Shown: piece after piece, positions 1-7,094 of the stretch
Layout of the letters: each line of letters starts with the position of its first letter
How positions within the stretch are numbered: the stretch's first letter is position 1
From: Lachnoclostridium sp.
Lineage (GTDB): Bacteria > Bacillota > Clostridia > Lachnospirales > Lachnospiraceae
Reading direction: 5' to 3'
Assembly (NCBI GenBank): GCA_021770065.1
Contig: JAETRR010000001.1
Coordinates: 124,001-188,000 of the forward strand
Length of the DNA: 64,000 nt
Program-made: the position numbers and the translations under genes
The notes under the pieces: model-generated
What the model saw: the letters and a program-made list of their open reading frames with translations, nothing else
What the model was told of the DNA's origin: nothing
The model's database searches: none

Positions 1-611
1 ATCGGCATTCCCAGGAAATGCAAGGGCGCAGCTCCTTCCGCAAGGCCGGCTGTCATAGTAGGATACAAAAGGCATCCTGCAAGGGCCATGGAGCAGGCCG
101 TATCCGTCTTAAACCGTTTGGATGCGGACCATGCTACCAGGAATGGGAAGAAATAGAATACGCAGTCACCCGCAATAGTCAGTACCGTAATAAAATCCGA
201 AGCCGGATCAAAACCGCAGTAGGAAGTCAAAATCGTGATTAGACCTTTAATCATACCGGTCCCGGCCAGTACCGGGATAGTGGGCAGGAAAATAGCCGCC
301 ATGGTTTCAAACAATCCGGTTGCTTTAAATTTCTGCTTCTGGGCCATGGTTTCCTCGTTATGAACAAATCCTACCTGGGCAACTGCTGCATCATAAACAG
401 CATTTACCTCATTTCCAATGATAATCTGGAGCTGCTCTGTCTGATACTGTGCTCCGATTACTCCGTCCAATGCTTTGATTTTCTCTAAATCTGCCAAGGA
501 CTTATCCTTCAGGTAAAACCGCAGCCTTGTTACACAGTGGAACATTTCCTTGATGTTCTCTTTGCCGCCGACTTCCTTTAAAATCTGTCCGGCCAGTTTT
601 TTTGCATCCAT
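1..611 (-). CDS. PTS beta-glucoside-type EIIBC component (partial, 3' end outside window)
   Basis: This is the first 203 codons of a phosphotransferase permease that would import and phosphorylate a beta-glucoside-like sugar. The N-terminal EIIB domain (about residues 1-90) carries the phosphoryl-accepting Cys26 in FHCVTRLRFY, the family signature. The EIIC membrane domain starts near residue 105 and runs off the window. A good ribosome site (GGCGGAAGGATT) precedes the ATG. The gene follows a BglG-type antiterminator and is itself preceded by a RAT/terminator, so expression should depend on sugar phosphorylation. EIIBC is seen directly; whether an EIIA domain is fused at the C-terminus cannot be seen. 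The exact substrate (beta-glucoside, sucrose or trehalose) is not determined. Confidence 0.9.
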   Translation of the reverse strand, partial: MDAKKLAGQILKEVGGKENIKEMFHCVTRLRFYLKDKSLADLEKIKALDGVIGAQYQTEQLQIIIGNEVNAVYDAAVAQVGFVHNEETMAQKQKFKATGLFETMAAIFLPTIPVLAGTGMIKGLITILTSYCGFDPASDFITVLTIAGDCVFYFFPFLVAWSASKRFKTDTACSMALAGCLLYPTMTAGLAEGAAPLHFLGMP

Positions 612-642
612 AATCCTTCCGCCTTTCTTTTATAAACTAAGT

Positions 643-697
643 AAAATAAAAAGACCCAAATTAAGATATCTCTTCCGATACATTAATTCAGGTCTTG
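643..697 (-). terminator. Antitermination-controlled terminator before EIIBC
   Basis: On the minus strand AAGACC...GGTCTT (691-696 with 651-656) is extended by AATTAA/TTAATT pairing and followed by a T-rich run at 643-650. Its left arm overlaps the 3' half of the adjacent RAT site, so the two structures are mutually exclusive, as in bgl/lic leaders. Confidence 0.8.
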
Positions 698-719
698 CCT
701 CCATTACGAGTCACAATCC
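691..719 (-). promoter_or_regulatory. RAT (ribonucleic antiterminator) site before EIIBC
   Basis: The minus strand reads GGATTGTGACTCG followed by GGAGGCAAGACC, close to the LicT/BglG RAT consensus (GGATTGTNACTG...GCAGGCAAAACC). Its first base coincides with the last base of the bglG-type gene's stop codon. Active regulator bound here would block the overlapping terminator. Confidence 0.85.
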
Positions 720-1567
720 TAAGCATTATGTTCTCTCACCCGTTCAATATGAATTGTCAGATAAAGCTTCTCTTCGTCGCTTACCTGGTATCCGAATTCC
801 AAATGAATGTATTTTGCAATCCTCTGTGCGCATTCATAGGATTTCTTATAATTATTTTCTACAAGCGTTAATAGCTGTTTGTCGCCGTCTGTAGATGTCA
901 ACGGCTTTTTATCCATCATTCTCTGTACGAAGAACTTCAGATGTGTTATCAGACGATAGTAATCAAGAGAATCCTCCTGAAACTCCATCTTGAAGTAATT
1001 GCGGATAATCGTCAGGGTATCCTGCACAATCTGTGTTCTCTGTACGGTATCCTCCATAGAACCAGTCATGCCTGCGTTCACAAAGTGAAACGCAATGAAA
1101 CCTGCCTCATCCTCTGGAAGCTCTGCCTCAAAGGTCCTGTTAATCAATTCGAGAGCCTCTATGGCCGCTTCATACTCCCCACGGTACATCATCTTTGTCT
1201 CAGTCAGAAGCTGATTCTTGATCAGCATTCCTTCACGGTATCTCTGAACACTGAAATGAATATGGTCCATGAGAGAAAGATAGATATTATCATCAAAATC
1301 GTGTTCCAGCTTCTTTCTGGCATTTTCAATGACCTTCTCGGTAATCTCCAGGTATTCTTCAGGGATTTCACTCAGTATCTTTTGAAATTTTGCCGCCAAA
1401 TCCGGAACCTGCTGGGAAAAGATACGTTCGATCTTATCCTTCTCTATGGTATCTCCCCGTTTTTTCCGGAAAGCAATTCCGCTTCCCATTACAATAATGT
1501 CCTCTCCCTTTTCATTCAAAGAAATGACCACATTATTGTTCAGTACTTTCACTATCTTCAGAACCAT
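719..1567 (-). CDS. BglG/LicT-family transcriptional antiterminator (PRD-containing)
   Basis: This 282-residue RNA-binding antiterminator has an N-terminal CAT domain (KIVKVLNNNVV...VMGSGIAF, about residues 3-60) that binds RAT RNA. Two PTS-regulation domains follow (about 70-170 and 175-280) with the expected histidines in DHIHFSVQR, FIAFHFVNAG and IHIERVREH. It should read the phosphorylation state of the downstream EIIBC and allow transcription when substrate is present. The start is debatable. The ATG at 1567 abuts GAGGG with no spacer, whereas the CTG two codons later (1561) has ideal spacing and would give the family-typical MKIVKVLNNN. An upstream extension through the RAT to a TTG is very unlikely. 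Confidence 0.92.
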   Translation of the reverse strand: MVLKIVKVLNNNVVISLNEKGEDIIVMGSGIAFRKKRGDTIEKDKIERIFSQQVPDLAAKFQKILSEIPEEYLEITEKVIENARKKLEHDFDDNIYLSLMDHIHFSVQRYREGMLIKNQLLTETKMMYRGEYEAAIEALELINRTFEAELPEDEAGFIAFHFVNAGMTGSMEDTVQRTQIVQDTLTIIRNYFKMEFQEDSLDYYRLITHLKFFVQRMMDKKPLTSTDGDKQLLTLVENNYKKSYECAQRIAKYIHLEFGYQVSDEEKLYLTIHIERVREHNA

Positions 1568-1620
1568 CCCTCGCTTTCTGAGTTGAATTCTCTCTTTGTC
1601 CGCCGGATATGCATTCCGGA

Positions 1621-1676
1621 AAAACAAAAAATACAGGCCACCAAAAGCAATCTTCTTCTGCTTTCGGTATTGCCTG
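1621..1676 (-). terminator. Antitermination-controlled terminator in the bglG leader
   Basis: On the minus strand CAGGC..ACC..AAGC pairs with GCTT..GGT.GCCTG and is followed by a T-rich run (1621-1632). The left arm is shared with the 3' half of the upstream RAT. Confidence 0.8.
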
Positions 1677-1693
1677 CTTCCCAGTAACAATCC
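1666..1693 (-). promoter_or_regulatory. RAT site in the bglG leader
   Basis: The minus strand reads GGATTGTTACTGGGAA followed by GCAGGCAATACC, a near-perfect RAT. It overlaps the following terminator, so the regulator gene is autoregulated by antitermination. Confidence 0.88.
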
Positions 1694-1715
1694 TCATCAA
1701 GCTATGCATATGTCT

Positions 1716-1729
1716 TGTAAACGTCTACG
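1716..1729 (-). promoter_or_regulatory. Possible CcpA cre site
   Basis: CGTAGACGTTTACA on the minus strand matches the cre consensus TGWAANCGNTNWCA at 12 of 14 positions and lies just downstream of the -10 element. Catabolite repression of a PTS operon would be expected there. Sequence match only. Confidence 0.45.
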
Positions 1730-1734
1730 TAAAT

Positions 1735-1762
1735 ATAATAACACAATAAATATTTCTGTCAA
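1735..1762 (-). promoter_or_regulatory. Sigma-A-type promoter of the bglG-EIIBC operon
   Basis: TTGACA (1757-1762), 16-bp spacer, TATTAT (1735-1740) on the minus strand, upstream of the first RAT. Confidence 0.75.
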
Positions 1763-1903
1763 TGAATTTTTTATTTTTTGTCTAAATTCACAATTTTCAG
1801 GCCCTGCATTTGTCTAATATTACTATGATTTTTCTAATGAACCGGCAAAGGCCGCTGTCCCATAAAGAGATGTATTATAGCTTATATTTAAATCCTGCAC
1901 ATT

Positions 1904-1940
1904 GAGAAGGGGCTGCCTTATTTCCCGACAGCCCCTTCAA
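1904..1940. repeat. GGGGCTG hairpin after the aroE-like gene
   Basis: GAAGGGGCTG and CAGCCCCTTC pair around a CCTTATTTCCCGA loop. There is no good T-run on either strand, so termination is uncertain. A sister hairpin with almost the same stem and loop lies at 61818-61850, also just after a minus-strand gene. Confidence 0.6.
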
Positions 1941-1955
1941 CCTCAAAAAACGATT

Positions 1956-2807
1956 TTACTCAAATTCTCTTCGCAGAGTATCCTCCATTACTTTAAGCGA
2001 CGGCTCCACGCCTGTCCAGAGCTTAAAGTTCAGCGCCGCCTGGCAGACCAGCATGCCCAGACCGTTCACCACAACTGCGCCCTGTTTTTCCGCTTCCTTT
2101 AAGAAGAGGGTATCTGCCGGATTAAATACTACATCCGCTGCTGTCATATGGGCTGTGATCCCCTTGTAATCAATGTCCGGCTTCTGATCTCCGTCCGGAT
2201 GAAGGCCTATGGAAGTGCCGTTAATCAGGATATCCGTATTCTCCGGAATTCTGTGGCAGCTCTGCCATTGCTCACAGGATGCCTCTGCATTGGTGTGCTT
2301 TCTCAAGGTATCTGCCAGCTCCTGTGCCCGTTCCAGGGTACGGTTTATGATGGTAACAGAAACCGCTCCTGCCAGAGCGCATTCTACCGCAATGGCTTTG
2401 GCCGCCCCTCCTGCCCCAAGCAGTGTGATGCGTTTTCCTTCCAGGGAAATTCCGCGGTTATGCAGCGCCTGCACAAAGCCTTTTCCGTCCGTATTCTCGC
2501 CGAACAGCGTTCCGTCCTCACGGAGCACTACCGTATTCACCGCTCCGATGATGCCTGCTGCCTCTGACAACTCATTAAGAAGGGAAATCACCTTTATCTT
2601 GTGGGGCATGGTCAGGTTGATTCCCTTCATATGCAGGACATGCAAGGAACGCATGGCATCCTCCAGATCCTCCGGAAGCACCTTCAGGGTCAAATAGCGG
2701 TAATTGAGGCCCTTTTCCTCAAAGGCAGCTTCCATGGTTACTCCTGTGGGATTGCCGTCTACCGGGTCGCCGAATACGCCTACCAGTTCTGCGCGATAAT
2801 TCTTCAT
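1956..2807 (-). CDS. AroE-family shikimate/quinate-dehydrogenase-like protein, atypical substrate motif
   Basis: This 283-residue protein has the two-domain AroE fold. It shows the catalytic-lysine motif NLTMPHK (Lys70), GAVNTV, the catalytic aspartate in ENTDGKG (Asp107) and a Rossmann GAGGAAKA loop (131-138) for NAD(P). The N-terminal substrate loop is abnormal. Where AroE has GNPVAHSMSP-type sequence, this protein has GDPVDGNPTG, so the first shikimate-binding serine and the neighbouring His and Pro are replaced. It is last in a catabolic run rather than beside aromatic genes. The inference is a paralogue acting on another cyclic polyol or keto acid. The start at 2807 follows AAGGAG; an upstream ATG has no ribosome site. 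Confidence 0.8.
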   Translation of the reverse strand: MKNYRAELVGVFGDPVDGNPTGVTMEAAFEEKGLNYRYLTLKVLPEDLEDAMRSLHVLHMKGINLTMPHKIKVISLLNELSEAAGIIGAVNTVVLREDGTLFGENTDGKGFVQALHNRGISLEGKRITLLGAGGAAKAIAVECALAGAVSVTIINRTLERAQELADTLRKHTNAEASCEQWQSCHRIPENTDILINGTSIGLHPDGDQKPDIDYKGITAHMTAADVVFNPADTLFLKEAEKQGAVVVNGLGMLVCQAALNFKLWTGVEPSLKVMEDTLRREFE

Positions 2808-2887
2808 CTGATCTCCTTCCTTTCTCCTCGCCTTAAGCACGTATTTTTCTTTATTGTACACGTTTCCGGCCGGGAAGGGAAGGTTTT

Positions 2888-3487
2888 TTAATGCGGAAGA
2901 AAGCCTTCTTTATATTTTCTGTCATCCTCTTTTGTGATTGTCCGGATCACCCGGCAGGGATTGCCGCCTGCAAGTACGTTTGACGGAATATCCTTCGTCA
3001 CAATGCTTCCGGCCGCAATTACAGTTCCGTCCCCGATGGTTACTCCGCCCATGATCTTAACTCCGCCTCCAATCCATACGTTATTCCCGATGCGGATCGG
3101 CCATGCGTATTCCAGGCCCCCATTTCGCAGCTTCGTATCAAAGGGATGCCCTGCCGCATACAGGCCGCAATCCGGGGCAAACATGACGTTATCTCCGATT
3201 TCCACCATATTGCCTGCCAGTATTACAAAATTATAATTGGAATAGAAATTTTCTCCGATGCTCACACGTTCCCAATAGTCACATCGAAACGGCTGCTCTA
3301 TCACAAATCTCTCTCCCGTGCTTTTAAAATTTTTTCGGATCATCTGCGCCCGTTCCGCAGTTTGAGACGGGCGCAGTGCATTATAATCATAGCATAATTC
3401 CTGGCTTCTTCTCAGCCCCTCCACAACCTCCCTGTCATACCTGGCGTCATAGAGCAGACCGGCTTCTGCCTTTTCTCTTTCTGTCAT
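2888..3487 (-). CDS. Sugar O-acetyltransferase (LacA/Maa/NodL family)
   Basis: This 199-residue enzyme would move an acetyl group from acetyl-CoA to a sugar hydroxyl. An N-terminal capping helix region (about 5-60) precedes left-handed beta-helix hexapeptide repeats (VSIGENF, VEIGDNVMFAP, IRIGNNVWIGGGV, VTIGDGTVIAAGS). The catalytic histidine is in AAGHPFD, and the C-terminal NPCRVIR motif is typical. Length matches the family (about 185-205). It starts 10 bp after the creatininase-like gene, in the same operon. Acetylation probably detoxifies or traps excess sugar; the acceptor is unknown. Confidence 0.9.
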   Translation of the reverse strand: MTEREKAEAGLLYDARYDREVVEGLRRSQELCYDYNALRPSQTAERAQMIRKNFKSTGERFVIEQPFRCDYWERVSIGENFYSNYNFVILAGNMVEIGDNVMFAPDCGLYAAGHPFDTKLRNGGLEYAWPIRIGNNVWIGGGVKIMGGVTIGDGTVIAAGSIVTKDIPSNVLAGGNPCRVIRTITKEDDRKYKEGFLPH

Positions 3488-3496
3488 AGCTGCTTC

Positions 3497-4234
3497 CTAT
3501 TTGATGATTTTATCCAGGGTTTCCAGTGCGCACTGCACCATATGCTGCCCCAGCTCCATGCTTGCCTCTGTTGAATTCAGAGCAAACCACTCTGTATTAA
3601 GCTTTGTCCGCTCCAAATCCACATGATCCGGGTACAGGGCATACATAAGGCTGGACTCAAATTTCCCCGCATGATCAAACCCGCCGCACTTGTGCTGCGC
3701 CTCTGCAGAGAGAAGAGGAATTACCTTAATATAGGAAAACGGATCATCTCCCGTACCCAGATTTTCATAGTAGTCTGCATAATCATTGCTTCCCCACCAG
3801 CCTTTTCCTCTGGTATCTTCCATATATTCCATAATTACCTTTTTTGCCGCTTTATGGCAGGCAAGAGTCATCGGCATTAAACCGGCCTCTTCTGTCTGAT
3901 GATGGACAACACAATATATGTTCTTTACTCCTCCGTAAATCATGGATTTTAAAATACAGTAAATATAATTCTCATAAACATCTGCATCTACTTGAATCGT
4001 ACCCGTCTCAGGTCCGCCTACCGCATAGCTGGCTACCCCATACCAGATCGGAGGGCATACTACCATCTCCTTTGTTTTTTCCAGCTCGCGAAGCACCCCC
4101 GTAATCACCATAGTGTCTGTACCGCAGCTTGCATGAAGGGCGTGGTATTCAATCGTTCCAATCGGAATTATGTAGGGAACTCTTCTTTTTTTAGCATCTT
4201 CAAGCTCTTGATGAAATGTATCTACCATTTGCAT
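3497..4234 (-). CDS. Creatininase-family amidohydrolase-like protein
   Basis: This 245-residue protein has the creatininase-fold metal motifs: PIGTIEYHALHASCGTD (Glu, His and Asp ligands) near the N-terminus, HHQTEEAG where NGHGGN usually lies, and HAGKFESSLM near the C-terminus. The altered middle motif makes a true creatinine amidohydrolase unlikely. The family also includes the ring-opening hydrolase IolN of Thermotoga inositol catabolism. Given the Gfo/Idh dehydrogenase and sugar importer in this operon, hydrolysis of a cyclic keto compound is a reasonable inference. The ribosome site GGGAGGG lies about 10 nt before the ATG. Confidence 0.82.
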   Translation of the reverse strand: MQMVDTFHQELEDAKKRRVPYIIPIGTIEYHALHASCGTDTMVITGVLRELEKTKEMVVCPPIWYGVASYAVGGPETGTIQVDADVYENYIYCILKSMIYGGVKNIYCVVHHQTEEAGLMPMTLACHKAAKKVIMEYMEDTRGKGWWGSNDYADYYENLGTGDDPFSYIKVIPLLSAEAQHKCGGFDHAGKFESSLMYALYPDHVDLERTKLNTEWFALNSTEASMELGQHMVQCALETLDKIIK

Positions 4235-4261
4235 TTTTATTTTCCCTCCCCTGCCTTTTTG

Positions 4262-5440
4262 TTAAACTTCCAGCTCATACAAAGTTCCAATCTCCGGGGA
4301 AAGAATATCACAGCCTGTCTCTGTAACGGCTATTCCCTTCTCCCAGCGCACTCCAAAGGTATCCGACGAGATAAAGGTGTCTATCTGGAAGGTCATATTC
4401 GGCTGCAGTTCATAGTCAGAAATTGTCTCTACCCAGGGTGCCTCTACTTCAATCATTCCGGTACCATGCAGCGGCCCATACACAAAGTTGTCCTTATAGC
4501 CATTGTCCACGTAATATTTGTAAAATTCTCTGGCAATATCGGCAGCGGGCACCCCTGCCTTTACCTGTGATTGTGTCCATCTATGTGCTTCCAGACCGAA
4601 CATCACCACCTCGCGCCGCCTTCCCTCCAGCCTGCCCAGAACAATAGGATAGCCGATTGACGCAGAATATCCGTCAATTTTTGCGGATAAATTCAATTGT
4701 ACAATATCGCCCTTTTCAAACTTTCGATAGCCGGAACGGGAAATTGCGTGGCGCGTGGATGCTTCAGAAAATACATACATGGGAAGTCCTTCATACTCTG
4801 CCCCGTTTTCATAGATAACTCTCTGCGCTACACCCACCATCTGAAGCTCTGTCATACCAGGGCGGATTTCTGTTATCACCTGTCGGGTGGCCAGTTCTGC
4901 AATACGATAGCCCTCTCTCAGGCAATTGATCTCATTTACAGATTTAATGGAACGAAGCTCCACCATAATCGAATCCGCGCGCACAATTTCCGCCTCCGGA
5001 AATGCGTCCTTAATTGCTTCCATGATGACAACCGAAGTGTCCAGATAGCTGGCCACGCCGATGCGGAGTTTCTTTCCCGTAATCCCAAGTGCTTTGAACA
5101 CATCCTGGTAAGTATCTGCCTTAAGCTCCGGATATGACGGATCTGCGCCTTCTCTGTATGCCTTTAAGACAAAAACCTTATCTGTTTTAGAACGATCCGC
5201 ACCAAACTCTTTACTTTCCGGTCCCACCATCAGTGCTGCCTCCCCCGTAGGAGCAATGGCCACGCCGCAGCGCTCAAACACCGGCCAATAGCCGGAAAAA
5301 TACCTTGCATTTGCGTAATCTGATTCATTCGAATTCACAATAAGGGCATCCAGTCCTTCCCTCTGCATAATTTCTGCCGCCCTCCGGGCTCTCTCTTTGT
5401 ACTCTTGATCCGGTATCCGGATGGTTCCATAGTCTGTCAT
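4262..5440 (-). CDS. M24-family (pita-bread) protein resembling creatinase, lacking canonical metal ligands
   Basis: This 392-residue protein has an N-terminal creatinase/prolidase domain (about 1-155) and a C-terminal pita-bread domain. Metal-dependent M24 peptidases have Asp, Asp, His, Glu, Glu. Here the first Asp is Asn (GDIVQLNLSAKIDGY), the second is replaced within SASIGYP, and the first Glu is Asp (FQIDTF). The His (PLHGTGM) and last Glu remain. Creatinase also has GDI-x2-LN and works without metal, so this resembles a creatinase-type hydrolase rather than an aminopeptidase. It sits beside a creatininase-fold gene. The start at 5440 follows AGGAGG of a repeat leader; the longer ORF merely reads through that leader. 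Confidence 0.8.
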   Translation of the reverse strand: MTDYGTIRIPDQEYKERARRAAEIMQREGLDALIVNSNESDYANARYFSGYWPVFERCGVAIAPTGEAALMVGPESKEFGADRSKTDKVFVLKAYREGADPSYPELKADTYQDVFKALGITGKKLRIGVASYLDTSVVIMEAIKDAFPEAEIVRADSIMVELRSIKSVNEINCLREGYRIAELATRQVITEIRPGMTELQMVGVAQRVIYENGAEYEGLPMYVFSEASTRHAISRSGYRKFEKGDIVQLNLSAKIDGYSASIGYPIVLGRLEGRRREVVMFGLEAHRWTQSQVKAGVPAADIAREFYKYYVDNGYKDNFVYGPLHGTGMIEVEAPWVETISDYELQPNMTFQIDTFISSDTFGVRWEKGIAVTETGCDILSPEIGTLYELEV

Positions 5441-5447
5441 ATAAAAT

Positions 5448-5610
5448 CCTCCTATTCCAGTTCCGTAATATCCCTCCCAGTACATTTTAGCCTAAATCAA
5501 TTTCCAGTCACAGATGCATGTGCCTGTAAATTGATTTGTGCACTGTGAGGGATATTACTGTTTAAAGTCGCTGCGCGACAGTACTAACTTGACATTTCTT
5601 AGCCGGACTA
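5448..5610 (-). repeat. Modular leader repeat, copy 1
   Basis: On the minus strand the element starts at the stop codon of the upstream gene (TAGTCCGGCTAAGAAA), continues through the small hairpin TGTCGCGCAGCGACT, then a long imperfect hairpin bounded by AATATCCCTC and GAGGGATATT with inner AAATCAATTT/AAATTGATTT arms. It ends GGAACTGGAATAGGAGG, which includes the ribosome site of the M24 gene. It is about 90% identical to copy 2 (42482-42613) over some 115 bp and shares modules with 32077-32256, 46627-46646 and 58165-58270. Confidence 0.85.
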
Positions 5611-5976
5611 TTTTTCGTTACAGCAATAACCTGGTGTCGTATAAAAGGCTACTGCTCTTGGTTCTGCCCGTCCATACTGTGCTACAATTGGTTCATTGCT
5701 TTCCAGCATAATTGCATATTGCTCGCCAAAAATTGCTGTGTGCCCTCCAAAATCCTCTTTCACATTTGTTCTTAAGCATCTCACGCGTTTTGCCCCTACC
5801 ACCGCTTTTATGTCCGTAACAGGCGCTCTGTCCGTATAAAGCAGTGTTATTCTGATATGGGCATCCTCATCTCCGGTATTCGTAATAATCAGCGACTCAT
5901 GACCCGGAATTGCATTTACTCCTTCCGGTGGGAGCTCTGCATCCGGAAATATCCATACCTTTTTTCCATATCCCAT
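5608..5976 (-). CDS. Anabaena sensory rhodopsin transducer (ASRT)-like protein
   Basis: This 122-residue single-domain beta protein has no signal peptide. It matches the ASRT family pattern: W-x-FPDAELPP near the N-terminus, HESLIITNTGDEDAHIRITLLYTDRAPV in the centre and SNEPIVAQYGR near the C-terminus. The cyanobacterial founder binds a photoreceptor, but no rhodopsin is nearby. In Firmicutes, homologues sit in carbohydrate operons and may bind sugars. The ribosome site AAGGAG precedes the ATG. The stop codon is the first triplet of leader repeat copy 1. Family assignment is from recognised sequence; function is not known. Confidence 0.8.
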   Translation of the reverse strand: MGYGKKVWIFPDAELPPEGVNAIPGHESLIITNTGDEDAHIRITLLYTDRAPVTDIKAVVGAKRVRCLRTNVKEDFGGHTAIFGEQYAIMLESNEPIVAQYGRAEPRAVAFYTTPGYCCNEK

Positions 5977-6020
5977 CTAACCCACTCCTTATCTATAATC
6001 AGATCCCTTATCCATACCTG

Positions 6021-7091
6021 TTACTTCATAACCGCGATATAGCCGAGAAACTTCTCCAGTTCCTTCTCGCCGTCCAGTATGCCTATTTCAAGTTCCATTG
6101 TGCAGGATTCAAACGGCTTTAACATTCTTAAATCATGTTGTTCTTTCGCGGCAAGCCTGCCAATCGGCCTGCAGTTTGCGGGGAGCATCCCAAGTGCATA
6201 ATCTCCGGCTTTCATGCTTTTCCATTCCACCATATAAGGCAGCTGGTCCACACGGAACTTCACATACAGGCCGATCATCAAAGTCCGGTTTACCAGACAT
6301 GCCGCCCCATAACCATCCCTATCACAGCCTGCTTCTATGCAGTACAGATCTTCCGGCACATTATCCAGCGGTGCGCTTATTTCACCTGCCTGTTTCAGAT
6401 GCTCCCTGGAGATGTCGCTCATCGGCTCTATTCTGCGTATGGCAGTTACATATTCCGCTCCCTCATCCAGCAGCGGATAACCTGTGTTCAGATGGTACAA
6501 CAGCATAAATCCGTCTTCTTTAAAATCCAGGTTTTCCACGGTGTCTGTAATATGTATGCTCCTGGAGCCTGCCATTGTCTCAATCTCACGGTGAAGTACC
6601 AGATTCCGCCCAAAAAATGCCGCCTCATGCATATCACCTAATATTTTTATCCGATACTCGTCTTTGTCCCATGTTCCTCTTGCAGATACATTGCGGGCAG
6701 CAATATTTTTGACCCTTCCATGGCCATACTGCTCGTCTCCCTCATCCGCACATGCTCCTCCTACATTTGCCAATCCTGCCGTATACAGCATTCCGCATCC
6801 CTGCGAATATAAGAATGATGTATTTCTCTGATCTGCATTATAGGGAGAGTGCAGGCCTGCTTTCGATGCAAAGCCAAGATTGATTCCTTTATATTTCATT
6901 TTAAAAATATCCAGGCATTTATTTTCATTTACCGAAAATTCCAGACCCCCTCCCGTATCTATGTCATATGCTTTTACCAGGTTCGCATCTCCTGAAAAAT
7001 ATTGTACCGGACGAATATCTGCTATCTGTTCAATTCCGCCTGCACGCCTCAGCAATTCCCGTCTGCCGAAAGTGTCCCCGTTTACTTTCAT
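6021..7091 (-). CDS. DUF4432-family protein (aldose-1-epimerase-like fold)
   Basis: This 356-residue cytoplasmic protein is rich in beta strands. It shows DUF4432/galactose-mutarotase-like features: GHGRVKN with a candidate active-site His near residue 125, LLYHLNTGYPLLDEGAE, and a late MVEWKSMKAGDYALGMLPANC stretch. Such proteins commonly lie beside Gfo/Idh oxidoreductases and sugar ABC genes and probably epimerise or open a ring sugar. The gene starts a few bases after the oxidoreductase stop codon, with GAGGGGG as ribosome site, so the two are translationally linked. Confidence 0.75.
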   Translation of the reverse strand: MKVNGDTFGRRELLRRAGGIEQIADIRPVQYFSGDANLVKAYDIDTGGGLEFSVNENKCLDIFKMKYKGINLGFASKAGLHSPYNADQRNTSFLYSQGCGMLYTAGLANVGGACADEGDEQYGHGRVKNIAARNVSARGTWDKDEYRIKILGDMHEAAFFGRNLVLHREIETMAGSRSIHITDTVENLDFKEDGFMLLYHLNTGYPLLDEGAEYVTAIRRIEPMSDISREHLKQAGEISAPLDNVPEDLYCIEAGCDRDGYGAACLVNRTLMIGLYVKFRVDQLPYMVEWKSMKAGDYALGMLPANCRPIGRLAAKEQHDLRMLKPFESCTMELEIGILDGEKELEKFLGYIAVMK

Positions 7092-7094
7092 CTG

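Noticed and set aside
4262..5440. Annotation as Xaa-Pro aminopeptidase
   Set aside because: Most M24 metal ligands are replaced and the pattern matches creatinase better.
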